Source of the DNA: Synechococcus sp. GreenBA-s
Lineage (GTDB): Bacteria; Cyanobacteriota; Cyanobacteriia; PCC-6307; Cyanobiaceae
Reading direction: 5' to 3'
NCBI RefSeq assembly: GCF_024345855.1
Contig: NZ_JAGQBX010000020.1
Coordinates: 1-43,069, forward strand
Length of the DNA stretch: 43,069 bases
Positions 24,541 through 33,347 of the stretch are shown here, piece by piece. A model generated the notes under the pieces. It ran no database searches. It was not told where the DNA came from and worked only from the letters and a program-made list of their open reading frames with translations. Within the stretch, counting starts at the first letter, position 1. Each line of letters begins with the position of its first letter. The translations under genes were made by a program, and so were the position numbers.

Positions 24541-25763
24541 CCGGCGGGTGCGCTCAGAGCCTCGATCGCGGCATAGGCCGCCCAGAACCGCCCCATCTGC
24601 TCCCGGGTGCCCAGGCTCACCCGCAGGGAGCCATCGATCAACGGCTTGCCCGCCATCGAGCGCACCAGGATGCCGGCCTGGCGCAGGCGGGCCTCCACGG
24701 CGACGGCTTCGGCCTGGGGCCAGATCAGCAGGTAGTTGCCCCCCTCGGTGTGGTGCCGCACACCGGCGGCCCGCAGCTGGCCCAGCAGCCAGTCGCGCGC
24801 CCGCAGCACCTCGGCCACATAGCCATCCACATAGGCCTGATCCTCCAGGGCGGCCTGGGCGGCCGTCACGGCGAAGCTGTTGATGTCATAGGGGCCGGTG
24901 ACGCGGCTGATGCGATCCACCACGGCGGCCGGGCCAATGGCAAAGCCGATGCGCAGGCCCGCCAGGCCGGCGGTCTTGGCCAGGGAGCGCAGCACCAGCA
25001 GGTTGGGCAGGGCCGCGAAGGGATCGGTGGCGCTGGCCTCGCCTGCTGGCCGGTTCATCAGGGGCGGCAGCACGCTGTCGCCGGTGAAGGCCTCGTAGAG
25101 CTCATCCACCACCACCAGGGTGTGGGGCGCCGCGGCCGCCAGCTCCAGGATCCGCCCGGCCGCCAGGCGGGTGCCGGTGGGGTTGTTGGGGTTGCAGAGC
25201 AGCAGGATCCGCGGCGGCGTCCAGGTGCTGGTGGGGCGGCCATCGCCGCCGGGGCCCAGCAGAGCCGAACGGACCTCCTCCAGAGGGAAGGCGAAATCGG
25301 GCAGGCGGTAGGGAATCGCCTCGATCGCCATGCCCTGCATGCGGGCGCAGGGGGCGTAGTAGCCGAAGGTGGGGGCGGTGGTGAGCAGCCGGTCCCCAGG
25401 GGCGCCGTAGGCGTGGAACAGGGCGTGGATCGCGGCATCCACCCCGTTGAACAGCCCGATCTGCTCCGGCTGGAGCGCGGCGGGGGCCCCGGCAGCGCCC
25501 GCCAGCCGTGCCGCCTCGCCCTGGAGCGCCGCCACCACCGCCTCCCGCAGGCCGTCGTATTCGGGGTAGATGGCGTAGTGATCGGCCGGGATGGCGCGGA
25601 TCGCCGCCACCACCTTCGGGCTGGGGCCCACGGTGTTCTCGTTGAAGTCGAGCCGCAGCAGGCCGCGGCGCCCCTCCAGGGGGGCGCTGTAGGCCTGCAG
25701 GCCCTCCACCTCCGGGCGGGCCGGGGGAAACGGCATCGCGTGGGGATCGCTCGGGCTGGCCAT
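24537..25763 (-). CDS. hisC: Histidinol-phosphate aminotransferase-like (class I/II)
   Basis: A PLP-dependent 408-residue aminotransferase. Motifs include RLDFNENTVGPSP, YPEYDGLREAV, LLCNPNNPTGT, VVVDELYEAF and the PLP lysine in LRSLAKTAGLAGLRIGF. These fit the HisC branch (histidinol-phosphate to imidazole acetol-phosphate) or a related aromatic aminotransferase. The start ATG (25763) overlaps the argS stop as TGATG, so the pair is coupled. Confidence 0.82.
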   Translation of the reverse strand: MASPSDPHAMPFPPARPEVEGLQAYSAPLEGRRGLLRLDFNENTVGPSPKVVAAIRAIPADHYAIYPEYDGLREAVVAALQGEAARLAGAAGAPAALQPEQIGLFNGVDAAIHALFHAYGAPGDRLLTTAPTFGYYAPCARMQGMAIEAIPYRLPDFAFPLEEVRSALLGPGGDGRPTSTWTPPRILLLCNPNNPTGTRLAAGRILELAAAAPHTLVVVDELYEAFTGDSVLPPLMNRPAGEASATDPFAALPNLLVLRSLAKTAGLAGLRIGFAIGPAAVVDRISRVTGPYDINSFAVTAAQAALEDQAYVDGYVAEVLRARDWLLGQLRAAGVRHHTEGGNYLLIWPQAEAVAVEARLRQAGILVRSMAGKPLIDGSLRVSLGTREQMGRFWAAYAAIEALSAPAG

Positions 25764-27604
25764 CACATCCGCTCCAGGGTGGGGATGCCGAGCAGGCCGA
25801 GGCCGAGCCGCAGGGTGTCGGCGGTGAGGCGGCAGAGGGCCAGGCGGGAGGCGCGGGCCGGCTGGTCGGCCTTGAGCACCGGCACCTGGTCGTAGAAGCG
25901 GTTGAACACCTGGCTGAGCTCGAACAGGTAGGTGCAGAGACGATTGGGCAGCAACTCCTCCTCCACCTCGGCGATCACCGCATCGAGCTTGAGCAGCTCG
26001 CGCACCAGGGCCCACTCCTGGGGCTCGGTGAAGTGGAGGGCCCCAGGGCCGGCTCCACTGGTGCCAGCCCCAAGATCCCCGCCCTTGCGGGCGATGCCGG
26101 CGATGCGCACCACGGCATAGAGCAGGTAGGGCGCCGTATTGCCCTGCAGCGCCAGCATCCGATCAAAGCTGAACTGGTAGTTGGTGATCCGGTTCTGGCT
26201 CAGGTCGGCGTACTTCACGGCCGCCAGGCCCACGGTGGTGGCCACCAGCTGGATGAAGGCCTCGTCCTCCGTGCGCTCCTCCTCGGCCAGGCGGCGGCGC
26301 AGATCGGCCTCGGCGCGCTCCACCGCCTCATCGAGCAGATCCCGCAGGCGCACGGTGTCGCCGGCGCGGGTCTTGAGCTTCTTGCCGTCTTCGCCCTGCA
26401 CCAGGCCGAAGGGCACATGCTCGAGCCGGCCCCCATCGGGGATCCAGCCGGCACGGCGGGCCACCTGGAACACGCCGGCAAAGTGGTTGGCCTGGCCGGC
26501 GTCGGTCACGTAGATCACGCGGCGGGCGCCATCGCCCTCGGGATCAGCGCCGAAGCGGTAGCGGATCGCCGCCAGGTCGGTGGTGGCGTAGTTGAAGCCG
26601 CCATCGCTCTTCTGCACGATCACCGGCAGGGGCTTGCCGTCCTTGCCACTCACCCCCTCGAGAAACACGCAGCGGGCGCCGTCGTCGGTCACCAGCAGGC
26701 CGGAGGCGTCGAGGTCGGTCACGACTCCCTCCAGGTAGGGGTTGTAGAACGACTCGCCGCGCTCGCTCAGGCGGATGTCGAGCCGGTCGTAGATCTTCTG
26801 GAATTCGCGGCGGCTCTGGTCGCACAGCAGCTGCCAGGCCCTGCGGCTCACCGGATCGCCGCCCTGCAGCTTCACCACCTCCTCGCGGGAGGTGGTCTGG
26901 AAGGCCTCGTCCTCGTCGAAGCGGGCCTTGGCCTGGCGGTAGAAGGCCACCAGATCGCCGAGGTCCACCGCATCGGCGGTGGTGAGGGCCTCGGGCGCCA
27001 CCTGCTTGAGGTGGGTGATCAGCATCCCGAACTGGGTGCCCCAGTCGCCCACGTGGTTGAGGCGCAGCACCGCGTGGCCGCGGAACTCCAGCACCCGCGC
27101 CAGGGAGTCGCCGATGATCGTGGAGCGCAGGTGCCCCACGTGCATCTCCTTGGCGATGTTGGGGCTGGAGAAGTCCACGATCACCGGGGCCAACGCCGCG
27201 CCGGAGCCCCCGGCCTCCTGGGCCTCCTGGGCCACGCTCGGCACCCCCAGGCGCGTATCCCCCAGCCGCTCCTGCACCTCCGCCGCCAGCCGCTCGGGCC
27301 GCAGGGTGAGGTTGATGAAGCCGGGGCCGGCGATCTGGGGGGGCTCGCAGAGCTCGGCGAAGGCTGGATCGGCCGCCAGCTGCTCCACGATCGCCGTGGC
27401 GATGGCCCGCGGCGGCTGCCCCAGGGGCTTGGCGAGGGGCAGGGCGCCGTTGGCCTGGAAATCGCCGAATTCGGGCTTGGAGGCCGGGGCCAGCTGGGGG
27501 TCGAGGGGTTGGCCGACCTCGCGGGCCGCCTGGGCCGCCGCCGGGAAGGCCCGCTCCATCGCCGCGCGCAGGTGAGCGTCCAGGGCTTGGGCGAGGCGGA
27601 GCAT
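25763..27604 (-). CDS. argS: Arginyl-tRNA synthetase
   Basis: Class I synthetase charging tRNA-Arg. The 613-residue protein has the N-terminal domain, the HIGH-type sequence [17 protein letters not shown] (about 145-165), the KMSKS region reading [13 protein letters not shown], and the C-terminal anticodon-binding DALR domain ending in [20 protein letters not shown]. Length is slightly above the usual 550-590 residues. It heads the argS-hisC pair and diverges from the methyltransferase gene. Confidence 0.97.
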   Translation of the reverse strand: MLRLAQALDAHLRAAMERAFPAAAQAAREVGQPLDPQLAPASKPEFGDFQANGALPLAKPLGQPPRAIATAIVEQLAADPAFAELCEPPQIAGPGFINLTLRPERLAAEVQERLGDTRLGVPSVAQEAQEAGGSGAALAPVIVDFSSPNIAKEMHVGHLRSTIIGDSLARVLEFRGHAVLRLNHVGDWGTQFGMLITHLKQVAPEALTTADAVDLGDLVAFYRQAKARFDEDEAFQTTSREEVVKLQGGDPVSRRAWQLLCDQSRREFQKIYDRLDIRLSERGESFYNPYLEGVVTDLDASGLLVTDDGARCVFLEGVSGKDGKPLPVIVQKSDGGFNYATTDLAAIRYRFGADPEGDGARRVIYVTDAGQANHFAGVFQVARRAGWIPDGGRLEHVPFGLVQGEDGKKLKTRAGDTVRLRDLLDEAVERAEADLRRRLAEEERTEDEAFIQLVATTVGLAAVKYADLSQNRITNYQFSFDRMLALQGNTAPYLLYAVVRIAGIARKGGDLGAGTSGAGPGALHFTEPQEWALVRELLKLDAVIAEVEEELLPNRLCTYLFELSQVFNRFYDQVPVLKADQPARASRLALCRLTADTLRLGLGLLGIPTLERM

Positions 27605-27806
27605 GGGGCGGCGAGGGGAGGCGGCGGGGCGCCCACGACGCAGGCGCAGCTCTGATCATCCCCCGTCGCCCTGAGGGCGGGGTGCTGCCTGCCCCGCGGC
27701 GGTGCCCCTCCGTTCGTCACAGTGGGGGCAGAGTGGGGGTCCAGGGACGGTACCCGCAGGGTGCGGCACACCACGCGGAAGCGGCACACCAGGGAAGCGG
27801 CACGCC

Positions 27807-28520
27807 ATGGAATTCGAGAGCGTCGTCTTCTACGGGCGGCTGGGCGAGCAGGCCCTGGCCATGTTCAACCTCGCCGCCGAGCTGCAGCCGTGGCGGGGAT
27901 CTGCCGTGCTCGACTGCCCCGGCGGTCCGGGCTCCCTCGCGGCTCGTCTGCGCCGGGAGGGCTGCGACGTGACGGCGGTGGATCCCCTCTACGCCCTGGA
28001 CTCCACCGCCCTCAAGCAGCGCGCCCTGGCGGATCTGGAGCACACCATGGCCGTGCAGGCCGGCAGCAACGACCTGCGGCCCGACTTCGATCTGGAGGCC
28101 TGCCGCCGGGAGCACCTCGAGGCCCTGCAGGCCTTTCTCGCCGACCGCCGCGAGCACCCGGATCGCTACCTGGCGGCGGCCCTGCCGGATCTCCCCTTCA
28201 CCGATGCCCAGTTCGATCTGGTGCTCAGCGGCCATCTGCTGTTCAGCTACGCCCCCCTGGCCGACGGCGGACTGATGACCGGTGCCGGCCTGGATCTGGC
28301 CTGGCATCGCCGGGCCCTGGCGGAGCTGTGCCGGGTGAGCCGCCGCCAGGTGCGCCTCTATCCCGCCCACACCATCGCCCTCAACGCCCGCCGCCATCCC
28401 TACGCCGAGGCGCTGCTGGCGGAACTGCCGCCTGGCTGGCGGGGCCGCTTCGTGGCCAGCCCCTACGACCAGGGCCACCAGGGGAGTACCGAGGCCCTGC
28501 ACCTCGAGAGGATCGACTGA
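27807..28520 (+). CDS. Class I SAM-dependent methyltransferase
   Basis: A 237-residue protein with the SAM-binding motif AVLDCPGGPGSLAARLRREG near residues 33-52, followed by CDVTAVDPLYAL and the post-motif FDLVLSGHLLFSYAPL. The acceptor substrate is not evident. The ATG at 27807 is chosen as it starts before the conserved EFESVVFYGR stretch. It converges on grrM with 16 bases between the stops. An earlier in-frame start would extend it by about 35 unconvincing residues. Confidence 0.78.
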   Translation: MEFESVVFYGRLGEQALAMFNLAAELQPWRGSAVLDCPGGPGSLAARLRREGCDVTAVDPLYALDSTALKQRALADLEHTMAVQAGSNDLRPDFDLEACRREHLEALQAFLADRREHPDRYLAAALPDLPFTDAQFDLVLSGHLLFSYAPLADGGLMTGAGLDLAWHRRALAELCRVSRRQVRLYPAHTIALNARRHPYAEALLAELPPGWRGRFVASPYDQGHQGSTEALHLERID

Positions 28521-28536
28521 TGGCCGGGCGGGAGCC

Positions 28537-29718
28537 TCAGGCCGCCAGGCCCAGCTCCTGCTCCATGCCGGCCAGCACCACATCGGCCACGATCTGGATG
28601 CGGTAGCGGCAGGCCTGGGTTTCGCTGCAGTCAAACGTGCCCGCTTCCCAGTACTTGTTGCTGCCGGCACCGCCGCCGCAGAGGCCGAAGTAGGCGCACT
28701 CCCGGCGGCAGCGCTCCACGCCGGAGTGGAGCGAGCGGTGCACACGCTGGAACTTCGGCGTGGACGCCAGGTCCTCGAGACTGTCCGTGAGCACGTTGCC
28801 GAAGCTGAAGTCGCCGTAGTCCGCGGTCTGCACCGAAAGCAGCTCTGGATCGAAGGTGGAGACGTTGCCCCGGGCGTCCACGTTCACGATCACGAAGGGG
28901 GTGTTCATGTCGGTGGCGGCCATCCGCTGGTCGCTGCAGGCCAGGGCGGTGATGCCCTCGAACTCCCGCAGCCGCAGCGCCTCGGGAGCGGCCATCGACC
29001 GCTGCCAGAACCGCTCCAGGAAGGCGCGGTAGCGGCCCTCGCCATCGGGGCGCTCCAGGCTGGAGGCGGCGTTCTCCCCCTCGGTCTCCTCCATGTTGAA
29101 GCCCACGTCGGTGATGCCGTGGTCCACGAAGAAGTCGAACATCGCGTCGGCGTGCTCGAGGGCATCGGCCGTGAGCACGCAGATCACCTGAAAGGGAATG
29201 CCACGGCGCTGCAGCCAGTCGATGCCGCGCATCACCGCGGCGTGGGTGGGCCGGCCGGTGCGGGTGCGGCGATGGGCGTCGTGCAGGAAGGCCGGGCCGT
29301 CCATGCTCACCCCCACGTGGATGGCGTTGCGCTCGAAGCAGTCGCACCAGGCGGCGTCGATCACCGTGGCATTGGTCTGCAGCGACTGGCTCACCGTTTG
29401 GGGCGGCAGGCCGCGACGCTCCAGGGCCTGCCGGATGCGGGCGGTAGCGGCGTCGTAGAAGGCGATCGGCATGGTGAGCGGTTCGCCCGCATGCCAGAGC
29501 AGCTCAAAGCCCCCATCCAGGTAGGGGCTGTCGAGCACCCGCGCCAGGGCGGCATCCAGCACCTCGAACGACAGCCGGCTGCGGTCGTCGCGGCTGGGCA
29601 GGTAGCAGTAGTCGCAGTCGAGGTTGCAGAAGGGGGTGGGCTGCAGCACCAGCAGCCGCACGGGGCCGAATCCCTCCGCCGTGTCCCCTTGCGGATCGCG
29701 GGTGGACACGGCCGTCAC
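28537..29718 (-). CDS. grrM: Radical SAM/SPASM peptide maturase, GRRM system
   Basis: A 393-residue radical SAM enzyme. The cluster motif CxxxCxxC is C31-NLD-C35-DY-C38. A SPASM-type C-terminal domain holds clustered cysteines (CRRECAYFGLCGGG, then FDCSETQAC). The enzyme is the modifying partner of the grrA repeat peptide; relatives form C-C cross-links in aromatic-x-Asn motifs. It starts with GTG overlapping the grrA stop as GTGA (a TTG at 29733 is also possible), so enzyme and precursor are translationally coupled. Activity is inferred from the family and the precursor sequence. Confidence 0.92.
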   Translation of the reverse strand: MTAVSTRDPQGDTAEGFGPVRLLVLQPTPFCNLDCDYCYLPSRDDRSRLSFEVLDAALARVLDSPYLDGGFELLWHAGEPLTMPIAFYDAATARIRQALERRGLPPQTVSQSLQTNATVIDAAWCDCFERNAIHVGVSMDGPAFLHDAHRRTRTGRPTHAAVMRGIDWLQRRGIPFQVICVLTADALEHADAMFDFFVDHGITDVGFNMEETEGENAASSLERPDGEGRYRAFLERFWQRSMAAPEALRLREFEGITALACSDQRMAATDMNTPFVIVNVDARGNVSTFDPELLSVQTADYGDFSFGNVLTDSLEDLASTPKFQRVHRSLHSGVERCRRECAYFGLCGGGAGSNKYWEAGTFDCSETQACRYRIQIVADVVLAGMEQELGLAA

Positions 29719-30137
29719 CAGCGGTTGCGCCAACCGCCGTTGCGCCAGCCGCCGTTGCGGAAGCCGCCATTGCGGAAGCCGCCGTTGTAAAAGCCGCCGT
29801 TCCGGAAGCCGCCGTTGTAGAAGCCGCCGTTGCGGAAGCCACCGTTGGCCCAGCCGAGGCCGGGTCCGTTCACGAACACCACGGCCTGGGCGTCATCCGG
29901 CAGGCCGTGGGGGGCCGACTCCGCCGTTTCCCCCTGGCGCTCCCGCACGGCGGCGGCGATGCGGCGCAGCCGCTCCTCGAGGCTGGAATCGGCCCCGTCG
30001 GGCGGCGGCTGGGCCGCGTCGGGGTTGGCCGCCTGGGCGCCCGCCGCCCCCAGGGCCAGCGCCACGCCGGGATCGAAGGGCAGGGAGGCCGAGATCAGCA
30101 GGATGCCGAACAGGCGGGAGCGGGAGAAGAACGCCAT
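29715..30137 (-). CDS. grrA: GrrA-type repeat precursor peptide (rSAM-modified RiPP)
   Basis: A 140-residue precursor with a signal-peptide-like N-terminus (MAFFSRSRLFGILL, AxA near residue 36), a polar leader helix (SSLEERLRRIAAAVRERQ) and a C-terminal core of NGGFR/NGGFY/NGGWR repeats from about residue 95. Aromatic-x-Asn triplets occur nine times at residues 96, 101, 106 to 136, exactly five apart, and the protein ends RNRW. This matches the GRRM family of cyanobacterial glycine-rich repeat proteins. The likely product is a polycyclophane peptide, exported by the signal. The precursor is coupled to grrM. Confidence 0.92.
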   Translation of the reverse strand: MAFFSRSRLFGILLISASLPFDPGVALALGAAGAQAANPDAAQPPPDGADSSLEERLRRIAAAVRERQGETAESAPHGLPDDAQAVVFVNGPGLGWANGGFRNGGFYNGGFRNGGFYNGGFRNGGFRNGGWRNGGWRNRW

Positions 30138-30213
30138 CGCAGCAGGGCCGGAGTCGGGCGGGGGAACGGAGGGACGGAGGGGAACAGGCAGCGGGCCCCG
30201 GAGGGCCCGGTGC

Positions 30214-31143
30214 TCAGGGGGCGGGGCGGCCGCTGGGCGCCGGCTCCGGCAGGGGCCGGATCGCCTCCACCCCCAGCAGCACCGTTTCGAAATAGGTGCG
30301 GATCCGCTCCTGCGGCAGCTGGAGCGCGCTGCCGGGGCCGAGCCAGCGGTCGATCGCGGCCACTGCCTCCGGCTGGCCGTCGAGATAGTTCTGCAGGAAG
30401 CGGGCGATGGCCAGATTCACCAGGTTGCGGAAGGCCGAATCGTTCTCGGGAACCAGACAGGCCACCGCATAGCGCTCGAAGGGATCCTCCGGCGTGAGCG
30501 CCAGCCCGGTGGCCCCCTGGGCACGCACCAGACCCGCCAGCAGCGAGGAGTCGCCGATCACCCCCTCCACCCGGCCCGCCTGCAGGGCGGAGACGGCCGC
30601 CGGCAGGTTCGCGAAGGCCACCGCCCGGGCGGCGGGCTGCATGCCCCGCAGCTCGGTCTCGGCCAGGGAGTCGCGCACCACGCCGATGGAGCGGCCGGCC
30701 AGGGCCTCGGGGGCACCGTCGAAGCGACCGGCCGGGGCCAGCAGGCGCAGGCCCGAGAGGCCGATCGGCAGGGAGTAGTCCACGGTCATGTCGCGCTCCC
30801 AGGAGAAGGGAACACCGCAGGCCAGATCCGCCTTGCCCTGGGCGATCCGCTGCCCGAGGGCCGCCGGATCGGTCACGGGCTCGAAGCGCAGGGTCACCGG
30901 CCGGCCGACGGCCGCGCTGAGCTCAGCGGCGACCCGACGGGCCACCTCGACCCCGTAGCCCTGGGGCTGCCCCTGGGCGTCGCGGCTGAGCATCGGGGCC
31001 AGGCCGGGATCCCCGATCAGCACGAGCTGGCCGCTGCGGGCCACCCGATCGACCACGCCCTCGGCCCGCGCCTGGGCCACCGGCGCCAGGACCGCCAGCA
31101 GCCCGAGGGCGGCGGGAAGGGCCCGACTCCAGGGGAAGGTCAC
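30214..31143 (-). CDS. grrP: Periplasmic substrate-binding-like protein of the GRRM system
   Basis: A 309-residue type 2 periplasmic-binding fold protein (SBP family 3-like) with a signal peptide (WSRALPAALGLLAVLAPVA, then ARA). Motifs include GQLVLIGDPGLAPML, YGVEVARRVAAEL, LACGVPFSWERDMTVDYSLP and IGVVRDSLAET. No permease or ATPase genes lie beside it, so it is an orphan binding protein of the type found next to grrA/grrM. The GTG at 31143 is chosen; a TTG at 31215 would add 24 residues. It precedes grrA on the same strand by 76 bases. Confidence 0.85.
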   Translation of the reverse strand: MTFPWSRALPAALGLLAVLAPVAQARAEGVVDRVARSGQLVLIGDPGLAPMLSRDAQGQPQGYGVEVARRVAAELSAAVGRPVTLRFEPVTDPAALGQRIAQGKADLACGVPFSWERDMTVDYSLPIGLSGLRLLAPAGRFDGAPEALAGRSIGVVRDSLAETELRGMQPAARAVAFANLPAAVSALQAGRVEGVIGDSSLLAGLVRAQGATGLALTPEDPFERYAVACLVPENDSAFRNLVNLAIARFLQNYLDGQPEAVAAIDRWLGPGSALQLPQERIRTYFETVLLGVEAIRPLPEPAPSGRPAP

Positions 31144-31290
31144 CCGAGGGGAGCGCAGCACGGCAGGTCGCGGCAAGGCAGGCGCGGCGGAGGCTGCGCT
31201 CAGTTTGTAAAGCAACGCCGCGTCTGGGACCCCGAGCCAGGGGTTTCTTCACGCCACCGCCCCCCGCCTGACGCCGGGGGGCAGCGTTCC

Positions 31291-31296
31291 TAGCTT
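31291..31296 (+). promoter_or_regulatory. Candidate -10 element for the SIMPL gene
   Basis: TAGCTT (within CCTAGCTTGC) lies 32 bases upstream of the ATG at 31329. It resembles other CTAG-type -10 boxes in the window. A hairpin with arms GCCCCCCG and CGGGGGGC (31260-31283) lies just upstream. Confidence 0.4.
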
Positions 31297-31328
31297 GCGG
31301 CCATGGTTCTGGCCCGGGGCCGCCGGCG

Positions 31329-32090
31329 ATGCCCACGCTCTCCTCTCTGCCCGAGCGCTGCTGGGCGCTGCTGCGGCGCACGCCGACGCTGGTGTTCGCC
31401 ATGGCGGTGCTGGCGGCCGGCCTGTTCGCCTCCAGTGCTGTGCTGGTGAAGGGCATCCGCCAGGCCAACGACACGATCACCGTGACCGGCGCCAGCACCG
31501 AGCGGATCCGCAGCGACTCCGCCGACTGGTCGGTGGAGGTGCGCCAGGGGGGCGCCAGCCAGCAGGCGGCCTACCAGGCCCTGCAGCCGCTGGTGCAGCA
31601 GGTGGTGACCTTCCTCAAGGCCCAGGGCATCGCCGCCGGCGAACTGGAGCTCGACGCGGTGGGCGCGGAGAAGGAGGAGGTGCGCGATCCCCGCACCGGC
31701 GAGCTGCGCTCCACCAGCTGGACCGCCCGCCAGGCGGTGAAGGTGGCCAGCCGCGACGTGGAGAAGGTGCGCCGCGTCGCCGGTGAGATCGGCGTGCTGA
31801 TCGGCCAGGGGGTGCCGCTCACGATCAACCGCCCCGCCTACACCTTCACGAAGCTGGCGGAGAAGCGGGTGGAGATGCTGGCCAAGGCCACCCGCGACGC
31901 CCGGGCGCGGGCCCAGGCCATCGCCCGCGAGGCGGGCAGCGGCATCGGCGCCATCACCAACGCCGACACGGGCTCCTTCCAGATCACCACGCCCGATTCC
32001 ACCGAGATCAGCGACTCGGGCGCCTACGACACCACCACCATCGAGAAGGACATCACCGCCGTGATGGCCGTGACCTTCCGGGTGGATTGA
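31329..32090 (+). CDS. SIMPL (DUF541) domain protein
   Basis: A 253-residue protein with an N-terminal membrane anchor (LVFAMAVLAAGLFASSAVLV near residues 20-40) and the SIMPL domain, seen in DTITVTGASTERIRSDSADW, ITNADTGSFQITTP and the C-terminal IEKDITAVMAVTFRV. Its role in bacteria is poorly defined, with envelope or stress functions suggested for relatives. It converges with nadC, the stops seven bases apart, and diverges from grrP. Confidence 0.85.
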   Translation: MPTLSSLPERCWALLRRTPTLVFAMAVLAAGLFASSAVLVKGIRQANDTITVTGASTERIRSDSADWSVEVRQGGASQQAAYQALQPLVQQVVTFLKAQGIAAGELELDAVGAEKEEVRDPRTGELRSTSWTARQAVKVASRDVEKVRRVAGEIGVLIGQGVPLTINRPAYTFTKLAEKRVEMLAKATRDARARAQAIAREAGSGIGAITNADTGSFQITTPDSTEISDSGAYDTTTIEKDITAVMAVTFRVD

Positions 32091-32097
32091 GCAGGAC

Positions 32098-32970
32098 TCA
32101 GGCCTCGAAGCGCATGCTCAGATCCAGCCAGGCGCTGCGGGTGACCGGGGCGCTGGTGGAGATCAGGTCGATGCCGGTGGCGGCGTAGGCCGCCAGCTGC
32201 TCGGGCCGCACACCGGAGGCCTCCACCACCACCCCGCCCCCGCGGCCGGCGGCGAGCGCCCGCAGGCGGGGCACCAGCGGGTGCAGCGCCGCGGGGTCGA
32301 ACTCATCGAGCAGCACCCCGTCGGCGCCGGCCGCCACGGCGGCCTCGGCCTCGGCGGCCGTCTCGGCCTCCACGATCACGCGGGCCGGCCAGGGGGCCGA
32401 GGCCCGCACGGCCGCGATCGCCGGGGCCACGCCACCGGCCCAGGCCAGGTGGTTCTCCTTGAGCATCGCCGCATCGTCGAGGCCGAGGCGGTGGTTGATG
32501 CCGCCGCCGCAGCGCACGGCGTACTTCTCCAGCAGACGCAGGCCCGGCGTGGTCTTGCGGGTGTCGGCCAGGGCGACGCCCGTGCCGGCCAGCCGTGCCA
32601 CCAGCTCGGCGGTCGCGCTGGCGATGCCGGAGAGGCGCATGGCCAGGTTCAACGCCGTGCGCTCCCCCGCCACCAGGGCCGCCGCCGAGCCCTCCAGCTC
32701 CAGCAGTCGCTGGCCCGCCACCACGGGCTTGCCGTCGGCCACCAGCAGCGTGACGACCACCCCTGGATCCAGCAGCCGGAACAGGGGCTCCACCAGCACG
32801 CCGCCGCAGAACAGGCCCGCCTGCTTGGCGATCCAGTGGGCCCGGCCGCTGCGCCCCTGTAGGGCGGGGGCTGTGAGGTCGCCACGGCCGATGTCCTCGC
32901 TCAGCCAGGCGCGGAGCTGGGCCTCAAGACCGGGGTGGGCCAGCAGGCCGGCGGCGCACGACGGGGGCAT
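32098..32970 (-). CDS. nadC: Nicotinate-nucleotide diphosphorylase (quinolinate phosphoribosyltransferase)
   Basis: A 290-residue enzyme of NAD synthesis that converts quinolinate to nicotinate mononucleotide. It has EDIGRGDLTAPAL near the N-terminus, the LADTRKTTPGLR active-site loop, KYAVRCGGGINHRLGLDDAAMLKENHL and a TIM-barrel C-terminal VEASGVRPEQLAAYAATGIDLIS. The ATG at 32970 lies four bases after the stop of the preceding secreted-protein gene, so they are probably cotranscribed. Confidence 0.96.
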   Translation of the reverse strand: MPPSCAAGLLAHPGLEAQLRAWLSEDIGRGDLTAPALQGRSGRAHWIAKQAGLFCGGVLVEPLFRLLDPGVVVTLLVADGKPVVAGQRLLELEGSAAALVAGERTALNLAMRLSGIASATAELVARLAGTGVALADTRKTTPGLRLLEKYAVRCGGGINHRLGLDDAAMLKENHLAWAGGVAPAIAAVRASAPWPARVIVEAETAAEAEAAVAAGADGVLLDEFDPAALHPLVPRLRALAAGRGGGVVVEASGVRPEQLAAYAATGIDLISTSAPVTRSAWLDLSMRFEA

Positions 32971-32974
32971 GGGA

Positions 32975-33313
32975 TCAGTAGAGGCGGCTGCAGCCCGGGG
33001 TGGGCGTGAGCTTGAGCAGCGACCAGAGGGCGCCGTACTGGGCGGCGGAGAGCGAGAGCTCGGTCTGCATCAGGCCCCCGGCGGGCGAGCCCGGCGCCGC
33101 CGAGGCCCCGAGCTTGGTGTTCAGCTCCAGCAGCGGCTGGCAGATCTCCTCCAGGGAGGTGTTGAGGTTCTCCACCGCTGCGGCCGGCCCGGCCCCGAGG
33201 GCGAGCAGCGCCATCAGTCCCAGCAGCGTGCTGGCGATGCGGGGGCGGGAGCCGCCGATGCCACGGGTCCATCCGGCGGCCGGGCCGGAACAACGGCTCT
33301 GTGCGATGGCCAT
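32975..33313 (-). CDS. Small exported protein of unknown function
   Basis: A 112-residue protein with a basic N-terminus and a hydrophobic signal segment (STLLGLMALLALGAGPAAAV), cleaved probably near AxA. The mature part is about 65 residues with two cysteines (EEICQPLLEL and TPGCSRLY) and no recognised domain. It lies between mnmE and nadC on the same strand, 34 bases after the mnmE stop. Confidence 0.65.
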   Translation of the reverse strand: MAIAQSRCSGPAAGWTRGIGGSRPRIASTLLGLMALLALGAGPAAAVENLNTSLEEICQPLLELNTKLGASAAPGSPAGGLMQTELSLSAAQYGALWSLLKLTPTPGCSRLY

Positions 33314-33347
33314 GGGTGCCCCTCAGTGGAGGCAGTATCGGCGAGCG

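Noticed and set aside
23367..25895. An 842-codon plus-strand open frame
   Set aside because: It runs through the FAD monooxygenase in another frame and antisense to the HisC-like gene.
30192..30209. CGGGCC/GGCCCG hairpin between grrP and grrA as a terminator
   Set aside because: A stem of only 6 bp with no T-tract in a GC-rich region is expected by chance.
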